64,000 nucleotides of DNA from Marinobacter sp. S0848L. Its GTDB lineage: Bacteria > Pseudomonadota > Gammaproteobacteria > Pseudomonadales > Oleiphilaceae. This document shows, one piece after another, positions 9,470 to 18,965 of the stretch. Made by a program: the position numbers and the translations under genes. The notes beneath the pieces are model-generated. The model made no database searches and was not told where the DNA came from. It saw only the letters and a program-made list of their open reading frames with translations. The first letter of the stretch is position 1. The number at the start of each line of letters is the position of its first letter. Location of the stretch: assembly GCF_023016065.1 (NCBI RefSeq), contig NZ_JALKAQ010000004.1, positions 102,462 to 166,461 of the forward strand, given 5' to 3'.

Positions 9470-10945
9470 TTACGGCCTCATCACCAGATAGATCGGCCGC
9501 CCCTGACGCACCACACGAACGGACACCGCCTGACCGTCGGACAGACTTTCCACGACCGCCCGAAATGCCTTCAGTGATCCCACCGGTTTGCGGTTGATTT
9601 CGGTGATGATGTCACGGGTTCGGATGCCCGCTTTCAGGGCCGGGCCACGCTCGACGCTGGTCACCAGCACACCACTTTCAACACCCGCAGCACGGGCATT
9701 TTCCGGAGTAAGCGGCTCTACGGTCAAACCAAGTGCACCAGCATTTCCGTCCATCTGGCCCCGCGGCTTGGAACGGCTGGTGCGACCGTCTTCCGGCAAC
9801 TCTCCGATTTCCACATCAAGCTCGATCTCGTCTCCGCCCCGGAGCACGGTCAACCGGGCTGATTCACCCACAGGCGTGCGGCCCACTTTCGGCGGCAAAT
9901 CCGACGACAGTTCGATTTCTTCGCCGTTGTATTCCAGCACGATATCACCGGGCTGCAAGCCTCCCGCCTGCGCTGGCGAATTCACCATCACTTCAGCAAT
10001 CAAGGCACCGCGCGGTCTTTTCAGCCCGAATGTTTCGGCAAGATCCCGGTTAACTTCCTGAATCAACACGCCCAACCAGCCACGGGCGACAGAACCTTCA
10101 TCACGAAGCTGACGGAACACGCTCATCGCATCATCAATCGGAATCGCAAACGATACGCCCATGAATCCGCCGGAACGGGTATAAATCTGAGAGTTGATGC
10201 CAATCACTTCACCGTCCAGATTGAACAGCGGGCCACCGGAATTACCGGGGTTGATCGCAACATCGGTTTGAATGAACGGCACGTAGTTTTCTGAGGGCAA
10301 AGAACGTCCGAGCGCACTGACGATACCTGCGGTTACCGTGTAATCGAACCCGAACGGTGAGCCGATGGCAAACACCCACTCGCCCACTTTGAGCTCTTCG
10401 GAACTGCCCACCTGAACCACGGGCAGATCGTCGGCATTCTCAATTTTCAGAACGGCCATATCGGAACGGGGATCGGTACCCACAATGGTCGCAACAAACT
10501 CCCGGCGATCGTTCAGCCGAACCATCACTTCATCGGCACCTTCAACGACATGGTTATTGGTCAGGACATAACCGTCTTTGGAAACGATGAACCCGGAGCC
10601 CATTGAGCGAGTTTGCGGTTTACCACCCGGCGCACCACCAAACGGGGAATTCGGGCCGCGAAAGAAATCCTGCAAGAATGGCGGCAACTGATCCAGTTGC
10701 TCCTCATCGAAGGGCAGCCCCTGAAACCGTGATCTGCGACCCGTGGGTTCACTGGTGGTACTGATGTTGACGACGGCACTGGAGTTTTCTTCAACCAGTT
10801 CGGTGAAATCCGGCAAACTCCGCGCCGCCACTTGCTGGCTCCACAGAGCCGATACCAATACAGCGAACACCAGCCATACGCCCGGAATAAAACCCGATTG
10901 AAACACATCAGGATAACGAGCAACCGGCGTAGTTATTTTGTGCAT
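9470..10945 (-). CDS. mucD: Periplasmic serine protease MucD (DegP/HtrA family)
   Basis: 491 residues. This DegP-type protease/chaperone degrades misfolded periplasmic proteins and in Pseudomonas restrains AlgU signalling. An N-terminal hydrophobic signal segment (GVWLVFAVLVSALW) ends at AARS. The trypsin-like domain has the triad His in LTNNHVV, Asp in DPRSDMAVLKI and Ser in NPGNSGGPLF; two PDZ domains follow (about 290-370 and 400-490). A strong AAGGGGG ribosome-binding site precedes the ATG. It follows rseC by 83 bases, with a candidate promoter of its own in that gap, so it may be transcribed both with and without the algU operon. Confidence 0.96.
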   Translation of the reverse strand: MHKITTPVARYPDVFQSGFIPGVWLVFAVLVSALWSQQVAARSLPDFTELVEENSSAVVNISTTSEPTGRRSRFQGLPFDEEQLDQLPPFLQDFFRGPNSPFGGAPGGKPQTRSMGSGFIVSKDGYVLTNNHVVEGADEVMVRLNDRREFVATIVGTDPRSDMAVLKIENADDLPVVQVGSSEELKVGEWVFAIGSPFGFDYTVTAGIVSALGRSLPSENYVPFIQTDVAINPGNSGGPLFNLDGEVIGINSQIYTRSGGFMGVSFAIPIDDAMSVFRQLRDEGSVARGWLGVLIQEVNRDLAETFGLKRPRGALIAEVMVNSPAQAGGLQPGDIVLEYNGEEIELSSDLPPKVGRTPVGESARLTVLRGGDEIELDVEIGELPEDGRTSRSKPRGQMDGNAGALGLTVEPLTPENARAAGVESGVLVTSVERGPALKAGIRTRDIITEINRKPVGSLKAFRAVVESLSDGQAVSVRVVRQGRPIYLVMRP

Positions 10946-10982
10946 GAGAACCCCCTTATTTTAGCCGTTGGTCTGCCGTAAC

Positions 10983-11010
10983 AATTTATGGCTGCGCGGC
11001 CACTTTTCAA
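10983..11010 (-). promoter_or_regulatory. Candidate sigma-70 promoter for mucD
   Basis: On the reverse strand TTGAAA (11010-11005), a 16-base spacer, then TAAATT (10988-10983), about 40 bases ahead of the mucD start. Hexamers match consensus 5/6 and 4/6. It sits in the only sizeable gap of the algU-mucD cluster. Confidence 0.4.
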
Positions 11011-11028
11011 CTTAAAAATCGGTAGGTT

Positions 11029-11478
11029 TTATAGACAGGTCACCGACGCTATCCGGTTTACGCGAACCATATGAGGCTGAAACCGATCCCCCGCCTTTGA
11101 TTGCCAGCGGCGCACCAACCCGAACCCCGCAGCTAATCCCGCCAGCGCCCCGACAACTGCCACCAGATCCGTCTCGCCGAGTAACCGGAACGCGCCGATG
11201 CTTGTCAGAACCATGAGCAGCAGTGGCACCCCGTAGACCGCCAAGGAGGCCGCCAACAAAGATTGCTCATCCACGCCGATGACGACTTCGTCGCCAACTT
11301 GTGCATCAACTGTATTCGACACCAATACCTGGTTGGCTTTACCCCCCGACACCGCGGCAAGCGCACGCTGTCCGCACCCGGCTCGGGCCGAACAACTTTC
11401 ACAGGCGCTGGTCTGGATCGTTTGCACCCAGGCCTGGGCGCCTTGAAGGGCAATGACTTTTCCAGTTTCAGTGATCAC
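11029..11478 (-). CDS. rseC: RseC/MucC family membrane protein
   Basis: 149 residues. The N-terminal part has the cysteine cluster CESCSARAGC (CxxC then x5-C) of RseC/MucC proteins, followed by two membrane segments (about 78-97 and 105-122). RseC modulates sigma-E activity weakly and in enterics takes part in reducing SoxR. Start is GTG inside the end of mucB (11-base overlap), with GGGTGA in front, showing translational coupling. Its position between mucB and mucD is the standard algU-mucABCD order. Confidence 0.92.
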   Translation of the reverse strand: MITETGKVIALQGAQAWVQTIQTSACESCSARAGCGQRALAAVSGGKANQVLVSNTVDAQVGDEVVIGVDEQSLLAASLAVYGVPLLLMVLTSIGAFRLLGETDLVAVVGALAGLAAGFGLVRRWQSKAGDRFQPHMVRVNRIASVTCL

Positions 11479-12514
11479 TGGTCACCCACCCTTGAGCCAA
11501 CGCGTCATCAATCGATACCGAGCGGGCAACTTTTCGAGCCGTGTCGGGCGGAATTTCTCCGACGACAACAATCAAAAATGGCCGCTCCGCTACAGATACT
11601 TCATGGATGTAAACCGTAGACGCGCCCACACGAGACGCGCCAGTCGGCATTTTGACCCCTTTGACCGGCTCAACGAATACCGAGAAGGTTGCCAAACCGT
11701 CCGAGAACGCAACCGCCTTGCCGTTACCGGAACTGGGGGTGGCGGCCGCCATGTAGCCATCCGGACGCCAATTCATCGTCCACCCGGTCATTCGACCCAT
11801 CGACGATTGCTGAGGTTCGAGGGCGCCAAGATGGCGGGTGATTTCGCGACCCTCGGTTTGTACCTCGAATTTCTCGTCAGCAATATCGTCTGTAATTTCC
11901 AGACTGGTGTACTGGAAATGTTCCAAAACCGAATCGTCCACATCGCGAACGTGGCTTTTAACCAATAGCCCGGTTTCTTTTTCAATCCAAAGGCGATGGC
12001 TGTAACGATGGTTATCCTTAGCGGTCAGGTCCACCGTCACCACATCGTACCCCGCCACCCGATCTTCACCCACCAACGCAGGCTGATACCATTGACTGAC
12101 CGGCATTAGCTGACTGGTAAACGCCTCAGCAAAAGGCCCTGACGGAATGACCTCGTCTAACCGAACGCGCCCCTGATCCGGTAACACACAAACCACGTCC
12201 ATGCCTTTTCGGACGATCTCACCCGAGCCACCGTCCTGCATCACCAAGCGCTCTTCTACTTGGCCGTTCCGGTATCGATGAGCGATGCGCATCGAATGCA
12301 CCTGATCTCCCCGGGCGTAGACGAACACACCTTCATAGGAGGTCATATTCAGTGCCGGGCCCAGCTGCTCCAACCAGTCCATTGCGGTCATTGCCGAGGG
12401 TGCCGCAGCCTGATTCTCTTCAGCGGTTGCTACCATAGACGGCGCAAATAACACCCACAACGCAAGCACCAGTGTTCGAACCGTGGGGAGTTCGCCCTTA
12501 AGCGAAACGTTCAT
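11468..12514 (-). CDS. mucB: Sigma-E regulatory protein MucB/RseB
   Basis: About 348 residues, exported (signal segment LVLALWVLFAPSMVATAEE). MucB binds the periplasmic domain of MucA and protects it from DegS-type cleavage; lipopolysaccharide or misfolded proteins release it. The large N-terminal lipoprotein-localisation-like domain (AMDWLEQLGPALNMTSYEGV) and C-terminal domain are complete. An upstream in-frame TTG at 12535 exists, but the ATG at 12514 has TGAGGTG (12522-12528) at the right distance and was chosen. Confidence 0.93.
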   Translation of the reverse strand: MNVSLKGELPTVRTLVLALWVLFAPSMVATAEENQAAAPSAMTAMDWLEQLGPALNMTSYEGVFVYARGDQVHSMRIAHRYRNGQVEERLVMQDGGSGEIVRKGMDVVCVLPDQGRVRLDEVIPSGPFAEAFTSQLMPVSQWYQPALVGEDRVAGYDVVTVDLTAKDNHRYSHRLWIEKETGLLVKSHVRDVDDSVLEHFQYTSLEITDDIADEKFEVQTEGREITRHLGALEPQQSSMGRMTGWTMNWRPDGYMAAATPSSGNGKAVAFSDGLATFSVFVEPVKGVKMPTGASRVGASTVYIHEVSVAERPFLIVVVGEIPPDTARKVARSVSIDDALAQGWVTSDH

Positions 12515-12531
12515 ATCCAGACACCTCAGGC

Positions 12532-13092
12532 TCAATATCCACCGCTCGCACTCACCATTCTCGCGTACCCCATGGAGCCGCGACCGGCCCCCACGCTGTT
12601 GTGCTGAGCATGTTCCAGCAAGTATTGACGCACTTGGCGCAACTGCTGCTCATCCAACCTCTGTAAAACCACTTCTTCGGTACTTAACACGAGCTGTGAC
12701 GCAGCCTCGTCAGCTTCACTCAACGCCAACGCATTTCCGGCCTCAACCGGCGAGGTGCCCCAACCGGCTCCGGCACCAAACCCAACCACCAGAGCCAAAG
12801 CGACCATAGCCGCCACCGGCCAATGCCAGTATCCGCCAGCTCGGGCGTTGGTGGCTGCTGCTTTTACCGCTGGGGTTTCCTGGTCATCAATCGCAGCTCG
12901 AACAGCGCCCGCAACATCCACTCCGTATGAGGTGCCAGGCGCTTCGTGCATCAGGTCGCGCACTTGCTGCCACCTTTGCCACTGTTCTCTGACTTCGTTC
13001 TGATCGTCGTGCGAAAGCAATCTGCGCACTGAAAGCTCGTCCGCTTCATCGTCCATCATTGCTGACAGAGTTTCTCTGAGACGCTCATCCAT
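12532..13092 (-). CDS. mucA: Anti-sigma factor MucA/RseA
   Basis: About 186 residues. The cytoplasmic N-terminus MDERLRETLSAMMDDEADEL is the AlgU-binding part; a single membrane segment (about 95-113, WPVAAMVALALVVGFGAGAG) leads to a periplasmic tail that MucB would bind. Regulated proteolysis of MucA frees AlgU. The frame is open to a GTG at 13107, but the ATG at 13092 matches the family start and has GTGAGG about 10 bases upstream. It sits directly after algU, as expected for co-expression of sigma and anti-sigma factors. Confidence 0.94.
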   Translation of the reverse strand: MDERLRETLSAMMDDEADELSVRRLLSHDDQNEVREQWQRWQQVRDLMHEAPGTSYGVDVAGAVRAAIDDQETPAVKAAATNARAGGYWHWPVAAMVALALVVGFGAGAGWGTSPVEAGNALALSEADEAASQLVLSTEEVVLQRLDEQQLRQVRQYLLEHAQHNSVGAGRGSMGYARMVSASGGY

Positions 13093-13107
13093 CGGGTGCA
13101 ACCTCAC

Positions 13108-13794
13108 TTACGTCACTGAATGATTAAGGAGTGGACCAATGTGTCGATCCACCGCATCCCGGGCTCTGAAAATCCGGGAACGCACGGTTCCAATCGGGCA
13201 CTCCAGAATCCGGGCAATGTCTTCATAACTGAGACCGTCATATTCTCTGAGCAAGAAAGCAGATCTTAGTTCCTCGGGTAATGCGGCAATGGCCTCGGCC
13301 AACGCCTTTTGCAGCTGGTCTTTTTGCAGAAGTTTTTCTGGTGAAGCCACATCTCTTAGGCGGCGGCCGTCGTCATAGTTTTCCGCCTCGGAAGAATCCG
13401 CAGAGCCTTGGGGCCGACGCCCCCGGGCTTCAAGATGATTTTTTGCGGTGTTCACGGCAATACGGTACAGCCAGGTGTAAAATGCGCTGTCACCGCGGAA
13501 CCGGTCGATGGCTCGAAACGCCTTGATAAAGGTTTCTTGCGCCAAATCCATCACTTCGTGACTGTCGTACACGTACCGGCTGATAATCGAGGCCACCCGG
13601 GACTGGTATTTCACCACAAGCAGGTCGAACGCAGCCCGGTCCCCATGACGAACTTTTCGCACCAACTGCAAATCCGTCTGGCTTTCAGTCTGCTCACTCG
13701 ATGTAGAATCTGTATCGGAAATCATGGACGAAGCTACGGCGTGTCCCGTTTGGTTGGCCATCAGGGTGGCTTTTAATCGGCTCGCTTGTGTCAT
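13108..13794 (-). CDS. algU: ECF sigma factor AlgU/RpoE
   Basis: About 228 residues from the preferred start. Envelope-stress sigma factor: region 2 has RAAFDLLVVKYQSRV and DLAQETFIKAFRA ... FYTWLYRIAVNTAKNHL; region 4 has GLSYEDIARILECPIGTVRS. The frame stays open to 13860. The ATG at 13794 has GGAAT in front; other options are 13761 and 13725. Compared with Pseudomonas AlgU, which starts about ten residues before region 2, even the shorter forms carry an extra Ser/Thr/Gln-rich N-terminus. The candidate sigma-E promoter just upstream would start transcripts near 13861, which rules out the longest reading. Confidence 0.95.
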   Translation of the reverse strand: MTQASRLKATLMANQTGHAVASSMISDTDSTSSEQTESQTDLQLVRKVRHGDRAAFDLLVVKYQSRVASIISRYVYDSHEVMDLAQETFIKAFRAIDRFRGDSAFYTWLYRIAVNTAKNHLEARGRRPQGSADSSEAENYDDGRRLRDVASPEKLLQKDQLQKALAEAIAALPEELRSAFLLREYDGLSYEDIARILECPIGTVRSRIFRARDAVDRHIGPLLNHSVT

Positions 13795-13867
13795 TGTGTT
13801 ATTCCGGTGTTCATACATGAACCCAGGTTGCCGACAGCAACCGGCCCGAAGCATATCCATCGGGCCA

Positions 13868-13895
13868 AATAGACAGCAAGCACAAAGTTTAGTTC
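13868..13895 (-). promoter_or_regulatory. Candidate sigma-E-type (AlgU) promoter of the algU operon
   Basis: On the reverse strand GAACTA (13895-13890), a 16-base spacer, then TCTATT (13873-13868). This fits the AlgU/RpoE consensus GAACTT-N16/17-TCTGA at most positions and lies just ahead of algU, where AlgU autoregulation is well established in relatives. Predicted transcription start is near 13861. Confidence 0.55.
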
Positions 13896-13911
13896 AATAC
13901 ACTTCCACATT

Positions 13912-15540
13912 ATGGCCTGCGACAACAACCCAATGCCACAATCCTACGAATACGATGTTCTTATTATCGGCAGCGGCGCTGCCGGACTGACCGTCGCTTT
14001 GAATCTGCCAGAGCACCTGAACGTTTGCGTCATCAGTAAAGCGGACATCAGTTCCGGAGCGACACTTTGGGCGCAAGGTGGTATTGCTGCGGTTCTCGAT
14101 GCCACCGACTCGGTGGAAAACCATATTCAGGACACCCTGAACGCCGGGGGTGATTTGTGCCACGAAGATGCCGTGCGCTTTACTGTAGAACACGGCAAAG
14201 AAAGCATTGACTGGCTCATCGAGTCCGGCGTGACCTTTACTCGTAAAGAAAACGACGACCAATACCACCTGACCCGTGAAGGCGGCCACAGCCATCGCCG
14301 CATTATTCACGCCGCCGACGCGACGGGGCAAGCGGTTTCTACGACACTCGCCAGCCAGGCAGCCGCCAAGCGAAACATTGAACTCAAATCCGGCCGGGTC
14401 GCGGTTGATCTGATCACCAATCGCAATCTGTCCCTACCGGGTAACCGATGCGTTGGCGCCTACATTCTCAATCTGGAAGACAATCACGTAGAGCTTTATC
14501 GCGCCCGTTTCACCGTTGTCGCAACCGGTGGCGCATCCAAAGCGTACCGCTACACCACCAACCCCGACGGCGCGTCCGGTGACGGTATTGCGATGGCTTG
14601 GCGGGCCGGGTGCCGGGTCGCCAACATGGAATTCAACCAATTCCACCCGACTTGCCTGTACCACCCCCACGCCAAATCCTTTCTGGTTACCGAAGCGGTT
14701 CGCGGTGAAGGCGGCGTGCTGAAGCTGCCCGATGGTAGCCGGTTCATGGACAAGTTCGACGACCGTGCCGAGCTGGCTCCCCGTGATGTGGTCGCGCGGG
14801 CCATCGACCACGAAATGAAGCGTTTGGGGGCAGATCATCTATACCTGGACATCAGCCACAAACCGGCCGATTTTATTAAGCACCACTTTCCGACGATTTA
14901 CGAAAAATGCCTCAGTTTCGGCATCGACATTACCCAAGACCCCATTCCGGTCGTGCCGGCCGCCCACTACACCTGCGGCGGCATCATCAGCGACGAGCGC
15001 GCCAGAACCGACATTAATCAACTTTATGTCGTCGGAGAAGCCGCCTTTACCGGCCTTCATGGCGCCAATCGCATGGCCAGCAACTCTCTGCTGGAATGTC
15101 TGGTTTATGGCCGTGCAGCGGCTCAGGACATTGCCCGCCGGGAAGCCGACATTCCCAAGGTGCCCTCAGTACCTGCGTGGGATGAAAGCCAGGTTCGGGA
15201 TTCCGATGAAGACGTTATCATTTCCCACAACTGGGACGAGTTGCGCCACTTCATGTGGGATTATGTCGGCATTGTGCGCACCACCAAGCGCCTGCATCGC
15301 GCCAAACACCGGGTGGATCTGCTGCAGGGCGAGATCAACGAGTTCTACAGCAACTACCGGGTTACCAACGACCTCATTGAATTACGTAACTTGGTCACCA
15401 TATCAGACCTGATCATATGCTCGGCTCTGCAGCGCAAAGAAAGCCGCGGCCTGCATTACACGCTGGACTATCCGCAAGCCCAGAGCGAGGCGCGTGATAC
15501 TGTGTTGGTGCCCACAACTTATCGAACTCTGGCTCCTTGA
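13912..15540 (+). CDS. nadB: L-aspartate oxidase NadB
   Basis: 542 residues (535 if the second ATG at 13933 is used; neither has a clear ribosome-binding site). NadB oxidises L-aspartate to iminoaspartate, the first step of de novo NAD synthesis. The FAD-binding [11 protein letters not shown] lies near the N-terminus; [26 protein letters not shown] and the catalytic-region HFPTIYEKC / [10 protein letters not shown] are typical of the fumarate reductase/aspartate oxidase family. Divergent from algU, the arrangement seen in pseudomonads. No nadA or nadC is adjacent. Confidence 0.97.
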   Translation: MACDNNPMPQSYEYDVLIIGSGAAGLTVALNLPEHLNVCVISKADISSGATLWAQGGIAAVLDATDSVENHIQDTLNAGGDLCHEDAVRFTVEHGKESIDWLIESGVTFTRKENDDQYHLTREGGHSHRRIIHAADATGQAVSTTLASQAAAKRNIELKSGRVAVDLITNRNLSLPGNRCVGAYILNLEDNHVELYRARFTVVATGGASKAYRYTTNPDGASGDGIAMAWRAGCRVANMEFNQFHPTCLYHPHAKSFLVTEAVRGEGGVLKLPDGSRFMDKFDDRAELAPRDVVARAIDHEMKRLGADHLYLDISHKPADFIKHHFPTIYEKCLSFGIDITQDPIPVVPAAHYTCGGIISDERARTDINQLYVVGEAAFTGLHGANRMASNSLLECLVYGRAAAQDIARREADIPKVPSVPAWDESQVRDSDEDVIISHNWDELRHFMWDYVGIVRTTKRLHRAKHRVDLLQGEINEFYSNYRVTNDLIELRNLVTISDLIICSALQRKESRGLHYTLDYPQAQSEARDTVLVPTTYRTLAP

Positions 15541-15579
15541 GTCAGAGCTTCCAACAAACGCTTAACCACGGAACCCGTT

Positions 15580-15852
15580 ATGTCCGACACCCAAGAAACA
15601 AACGCGCATACTGAATTCCACCGCCTTTGGTGGCACAGCCGACGCGGCATGCTGGAGCTGGATGTTTTGCTTCTCCCGTTTCTGGAAGAAGCGTACCGAG
15701 ATCTCGAGCCGGAAGACCAGGCCCGTTATCGCAAGCTGCTGAACTGCGAAGATGCGGATATGTTCGAATGGTTCATGCAGCGCAGCAAACCCGAAGACCC
15801 GGATCTTCGTCGCATCGTCGAAATGATTCTGAACCGTGTCCAGCCGGACTGA
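15580..15852 (+). CDS. sdhE: Succinate dehydrogenase flavinylation factor SdhE (YgfY)
   Basis: 90 residues. SdhE binds the SdhA flavoprotein and promotes covalent FAD attachment. The family signature RRGMLELD (RGxxE) is present at about residues 21-28, followed by the helical core [13 protein letters not shown] ... [17 protein letters not shown]. It follows nadB by 39 bases and overlaps ygfX by 17 bases, so the two are a coupled pair. The homologous E. coli pair was once described as a toxin-antitoxin system, a minority interpretation. Confidence 0.94.
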   Translation: MSDTQETNAHTEFHRLWWHSRRGMLELDVLLLPFLEEAYRDLEPEDQARYRKLLNCEDADMFEWFMQRSKPEDPDLRRIVEMILNRVQPD

Positions 15853-16315
15853 ATTAACCCTGCTACCCTCGATTTTCGCTGGCCTGTTAGCCACCATTCC
15901 CTGGCTTGGGCTAGCGCTGTTCACGGTTGCAGCGGCGCTGGAAACCTCCTATCTGTTATTACTGCTGGTATTACCCACATCTGCTTTGGGATGGGCATCG
16001 TTTCGGCGCTTTGGCTTATTAAACAAACCCAATTCGGTCGTTGGCATCTTCCACAATCAGGCGGGGCTAACCTGCGAGCTGGCCAACGGCTGCCATGTCC
16101 CGGCAACGGTTAGCAATGCCAGCTTTCTCAGCTCTGAGCTGCTGCTGTTACACTTTAAACCGAGGTCGCCAAGATCAGGCCCAATACTCGCGATCATCAC
16201 CGGCACCAAAGGTGGACTAAGATCAAACGTTAACGACTCGGCTGCTTTCCGGCGCCTGCGAATGTTACTTCGCGCCGGCACGCCCGAACCCGAACACAAC
16301 CCTCCTTCGCATTAA
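15836..16315 (+). CDS. YgfX-like inner membrane protein
   Basis: 159 residues starting at a GTG inside the end of sdhE. Two closely spaced hydrophobic segments near the N-terminus ([20 protein letters not shown] and a following leucine-rich stretch), with a soluble C-terminal part. Size, topology and position after sdhE match YgfX (CptA), reported in E. coli as an inhibitor of cell division proteins but of uncertain physiological role. Assignment rests largely on context. Confidence 0.75.
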   Translation: MSSRTELTLLPSIFAGLLATIPWLGLALFTVAAALETSYLLLLLVLPTSALGWASFRRFGLLNKPNSVVGIFHNQAGLTCELANGCHVPATVSNASFLSSELLLLHFKPRSPRSGPILAIITGTKGGLRSNVNDSAAFRRLRMLLRAGTPEPEHNPPSH

Positions 16316-16329
16316 TTCTGGAGACTATT

Positions 16330-17298
16330 TTGAGTAGACAGGATTCTCAGCAACCCACACATACCATTGGCCATGCTCTGTTAAGCGACCGCCTCATGGC
16401 CCGCATCAGCGGCCCGGGAACCGACAAGTTTGTGCACGGCCAGTTCACCCAACACGTGGACGAAGTCACCAACGAACAATCTCTCAGAGCCGCCGCGTGC
16501 ACCCATAAAGGCCGTGCCTACTGCCTGACACGACTGGTTCGCGATGGCGAAGATCTGCTCATGGATTTTGATGTCAAACAGGCCGACGCCACGACTGCCC
16601 ATTTGAACAAATATCTGATGCTCTTTCGGGGCACGACACTGGAAACACTACCCTCTGCCCGGATTATCGGCCTGATTGGCGAAGCCGCAGCCGTCTCGGT
16701 GGCGGGCGAAAAGGCCGCCTCTCTGAACGAACCCGGTCAAGTCCTAAGGGTCGGTGATAGCCATCTGATTCGTATTGAAAACACCAGTGACCACACCCCT
16801 CGCTACGAATGGTGGCAAACAACTGACGAACAAGCGGTTCCGGAGGACATCCCCGAAATCACACCGGAGCAGTGGCTCGCGTCCAGCATTTCTGCAGGCG
16901 TGCCCTGGCTGACAGAGGCATCTCAAGAAACCTACGTCCCGCAAATGCTGAATTTACAGCACCTGCAAGGTGTGCATTTCAAAAAAGGTTGCTACACCGG
17001 GCAAGAAGTCATCGCCCGCATGCACTTCCTCGGTCAGTTGAAAAAAAGCCTGCACAGGCTATCTTTCAACAACGCTCCTCAAGCGCCTGCGGTCGGCACC
17101 AAACTGCTGGCCGAGGGCAAAGCGGTCGGCGAAGTGGTCAATGCCTTAATGACCGGCGATCAAAGCGGCGAAATGCTAGCCGTCATTCGCCACGATGCCA
17201 GCTCCAAAGCTCTTTCTTTGGATGGAATGGACGAGGTGACCGTCAGCCTTCAACCACTCCCCTACGCTGTGCCTGAACAACAACCTTCTGATACATAA
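16330..17298 (+). CDS. ygfZ: Folate-binding YgfZ/GcvT-like iron-sulfur repair protein
   Basis: 322 residues. YgfZ uses tetrahydrofolate and helps make or repair certain iron-sulfur clusters, for instance in MiaB. The family signature KGCYTGQEVIARM (about residues 219-231), with its conserved cysteine, is intact. The start is TTG, preceded by GGAG 8 bases upstream; no ATG lies near. It follows ygfX by 14 bases and likely belongs to the nadB-sdhE-ygfX transcript. Confidence 0.93.
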   Translation: MSRQDSQQPTHTIGHALLSDRLMARISGPGTDKFVHGQFTQHVDEVTNEQSLRAAACTHKGRAYCLTRLVRDGEDLLMDFDVKQADATTAHLNKYLMLFRGTTLETLPSARIIGLIGEAAAVSVAGEKAASLNEPGQVLRVGDSHLIRIENTSDHTPRYEWWQTTDEQAVPEDIPEITPEQWLASSISAGVPWLTEASQETYVPQMLNLQHLQGVHFKKGCYTGQEVIARMHFLGQLKKSLHRLSFNNAPQAPAVGTKLLAEGKAVGEVVNALMTGDQSGEMLAVIRHDASSKALSLDGMDEVTVSLQPLPYAVPEQQPSDT

Positions 17299-17299
17299 G

Positions 17300-17332
17300 T
17301 TGACAGGAAAGGTCGCTGTTATTTGCTATAAA
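17300..17332 (+). promoter_or_regulatory. Candidate promoter before the HDOD gene
   Basis: TTGACA at 17300-17305 and an extended -10 (TGC then TATAAA at 17327-17332). The spacer is 21 bases, longer than usual, so the extended -10 probably matters more than the -35. A small GCCCT/AGGGC hairpin follows before the start codon at 17390. Confidence 0.35.
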
Positions 17333-17389
17333 GGCAGCCATAAACTGAGCCCTGTTTGAGGGCCCCATTCAAGCGGAAACAGACTGACT

Positions 17390-18223
17390 ATGGCCGACAT
17401 TATCGAAACCATTAAAGCGGACCTGACCAGCGCCATCGAGAACGACAAGCTCATCTTGCCAACGCTTCCCGAAGCCGCCCTTCAAGTCAGAGAAATCGCC
17501 GAATCGGAAGACACCTCGATTGCGGATCTGGTGACGGTGATCAGCAACGACACGGCACTGTCTGCTCGCATCATTCGCGTGTGCAACAGCCCGCTGTTCC
17601 GTGGCACCCGGGCCATTGAGAATCTGAACATGGCTGTTAGCCGTCTTGGCATGGCCTACACCAGCAACCTGGCCATGGGGCTGGCCATGGAGCAAATGTT
17701 TCAGGCCACCTCCGACATGGTTGATAAGCGGCTACGCGCCACTTGGCAAACCAGCACCGAAGTCGCCGGCATCTGCCACGTTCTGGCCCAGCACTACACC
17801 AAATTAAGACCCGACCAAGCCACTTTGGCCGGGCTGGTACACCTAATTGGTGTTCTTCCCATTCTTCGCTATGTTGAAGACCACAGCCTGGATCTGAGCG
17901 GTATCGTACTGGATGCGGTGATCGAAGAGTTGCACCCCCGCATCGGCAGCCTGATCCTGAAAAAGTGGCAATTCCCGGAAGCACTGCAAAACGTGCCCAT
18001 GGACTACGCCAACTTCCAACGTGAAGTCCCGAAAGCCGATCATGCCGACTTGGTGATGATTGCCAACCTTCAGCTGATCGCGGGCACCAACCACCGCTGG
18101 AACCAGATGGATTTCTCCACCATTTCGGCGTTTGGGCGATTAGGCCTGGACCCGGAAATGAACATGGCAGAGGAAGAAGATCTGAGCGCCCAAATGGAAG
18201 CCGCCATGGCTCTGCTGGGATAA
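17390..18223 (+). CDS. HDOD domain signalling protein
   Basis: 277 residues, almost entirely one HDOD domain (about 15-215: LPTLPEAALQVREIAE, then VISNDTALSARIIRVCNSPLF). HDOD proteins are HD-related but lack the metal-binding residues and act as signalling scaffolds, often near chemotaxis or c-di-GMP systems. No partner domain is fused. A single-gene unit: own candidate promoter upstream, and its stop lies only 10 bases from the convergent ung stop. Confidence 0.9.
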   Translation: MADIIETIKADLTSAIENDKLILPTLPEAALQVREIAESEDTSIADLVTVISNDTALSARIIRVCNSPLFRGTRAIENLNMAVSRLGMAYTSNLAMGLAMEQMFQATSDMVDKRLRATWQTSTEVAGICHVLAQHYTKLRPDQATLAGLVHLIGVLPILRYVEDHSLDLSGIVLDAVIEELHPRIGSLILKKWQFPEALQNVPMDYANFQREVPKADHADLVMIANLQLIAGTNHRWNQMDFSTISAFGRLGLDPEMNMAEEEDLSAQMEAAMALLG

Positions 18224-18233
18224 TCCCGCGACC

Positions 18234-18962
18234 TTAGAAGTCGAGCAGTTCCTGTTGTGAAGCTGAATCCAGAGCCCACTGTATCGGGCTCTGGTGATGC
18301 TCCAGCAACCACTGGTTAACGCGGGAGAAATGCCGGCACCCGAAGAACCCGCGGTAGGCACTGAGCGGTGACGGATGCGGCCCTTCCAGTACCAGGTGGC
18401 GATTACGATCAATGATCTGACCTTTCTGCCTGGCGTAACCACCCCAGAGCAAAAACACCACGCCTTCGCGTTGCTGGTTCACCAGCTCGATTACCCGATC
18501 GGTAAAGATTTCCCAGCCCTTGCCTTGATGTGCACCCGCCTTTCCCTGCTCAACCGTTAATACGGCATTCAACAACAAAACACCCTGATCGGCCCACGAC
18601 TGCAAGCAACCGTGCCCGAGTGGAGCAATGCCCAAATCCTGCTGGATTTCTTTGAAGATGTTTTTCAGGGAAGGTGGTGTCGGCACACCATGAGACACCG
18701 AAAAGCTCAGGCCGTGGGCCTGACCGGGACCATGGTAGGGGTCTTGCCCCAAAATAACGACTTTGACCTGATCAAGCGGGGTGCTGTTCAAGGCAGTGAA
18801 CAGCTGTGGTCTTGGTGGGAAAAGCGTTTTTCCGGCGCGCTCTTCCGCTGCCAAAAACTCCGCCAGACGATGCATATAAGGTTGGCGGAACTCGTCCGCC
18901 AACCACTGATCCCAGCCGTGCCCGGGCTTTAATTCCTGAGCCAACGCCTCGACCGGGTGCAT
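18234..18962 (-). CDS. ung: Uracil-DNA glycosylase
   Basis: 242 residues. Removes uracil from DNA as the first step of base-excision repair. The water-activating Asp motif [16 protein letters not shown] (about residues 71-86) and the DNA-intercalating loop [17 protein letters not shown] near the C-terminus are both intact, defining family-1 UNG. It starts 3 bases after the lysS stop, so probably shares its transcript. Confidence 0.98.
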   Translation of the reverse strand: MHPVEALAQELKPGHGWDQWLADEFRQPYMHRLAEFLAAEERAGKTLFPPRPQLFTALNSTPLDQVKVVILGQDPYHGPGQAHGLSFSVSHGVPTPPSLKNIFKEIQQDLGIAPLGHGCLQSWADQGVLLLNAVLTVEQGKAGAHQGKGWEIFTDRVIELVNQQREGVVFLLWGGYARQKGQIIDRNRHLVLEGPHPSPLSAYRGFFGCRHFSRVNQWLLEHHQSPIQWALDSASQQELLDF

Positions 18963-18965
18963 GCC

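Noticed and set aside
15580..16315. sdhE-ygfX as a toxin-antitoxin system
   Set aside because: The overlap and sizes fit the E. coli pair once described that way, but SdhE's accepted role is flavinylation of succinate dehydrogenase, so a TA call is not supported by sequence alone.
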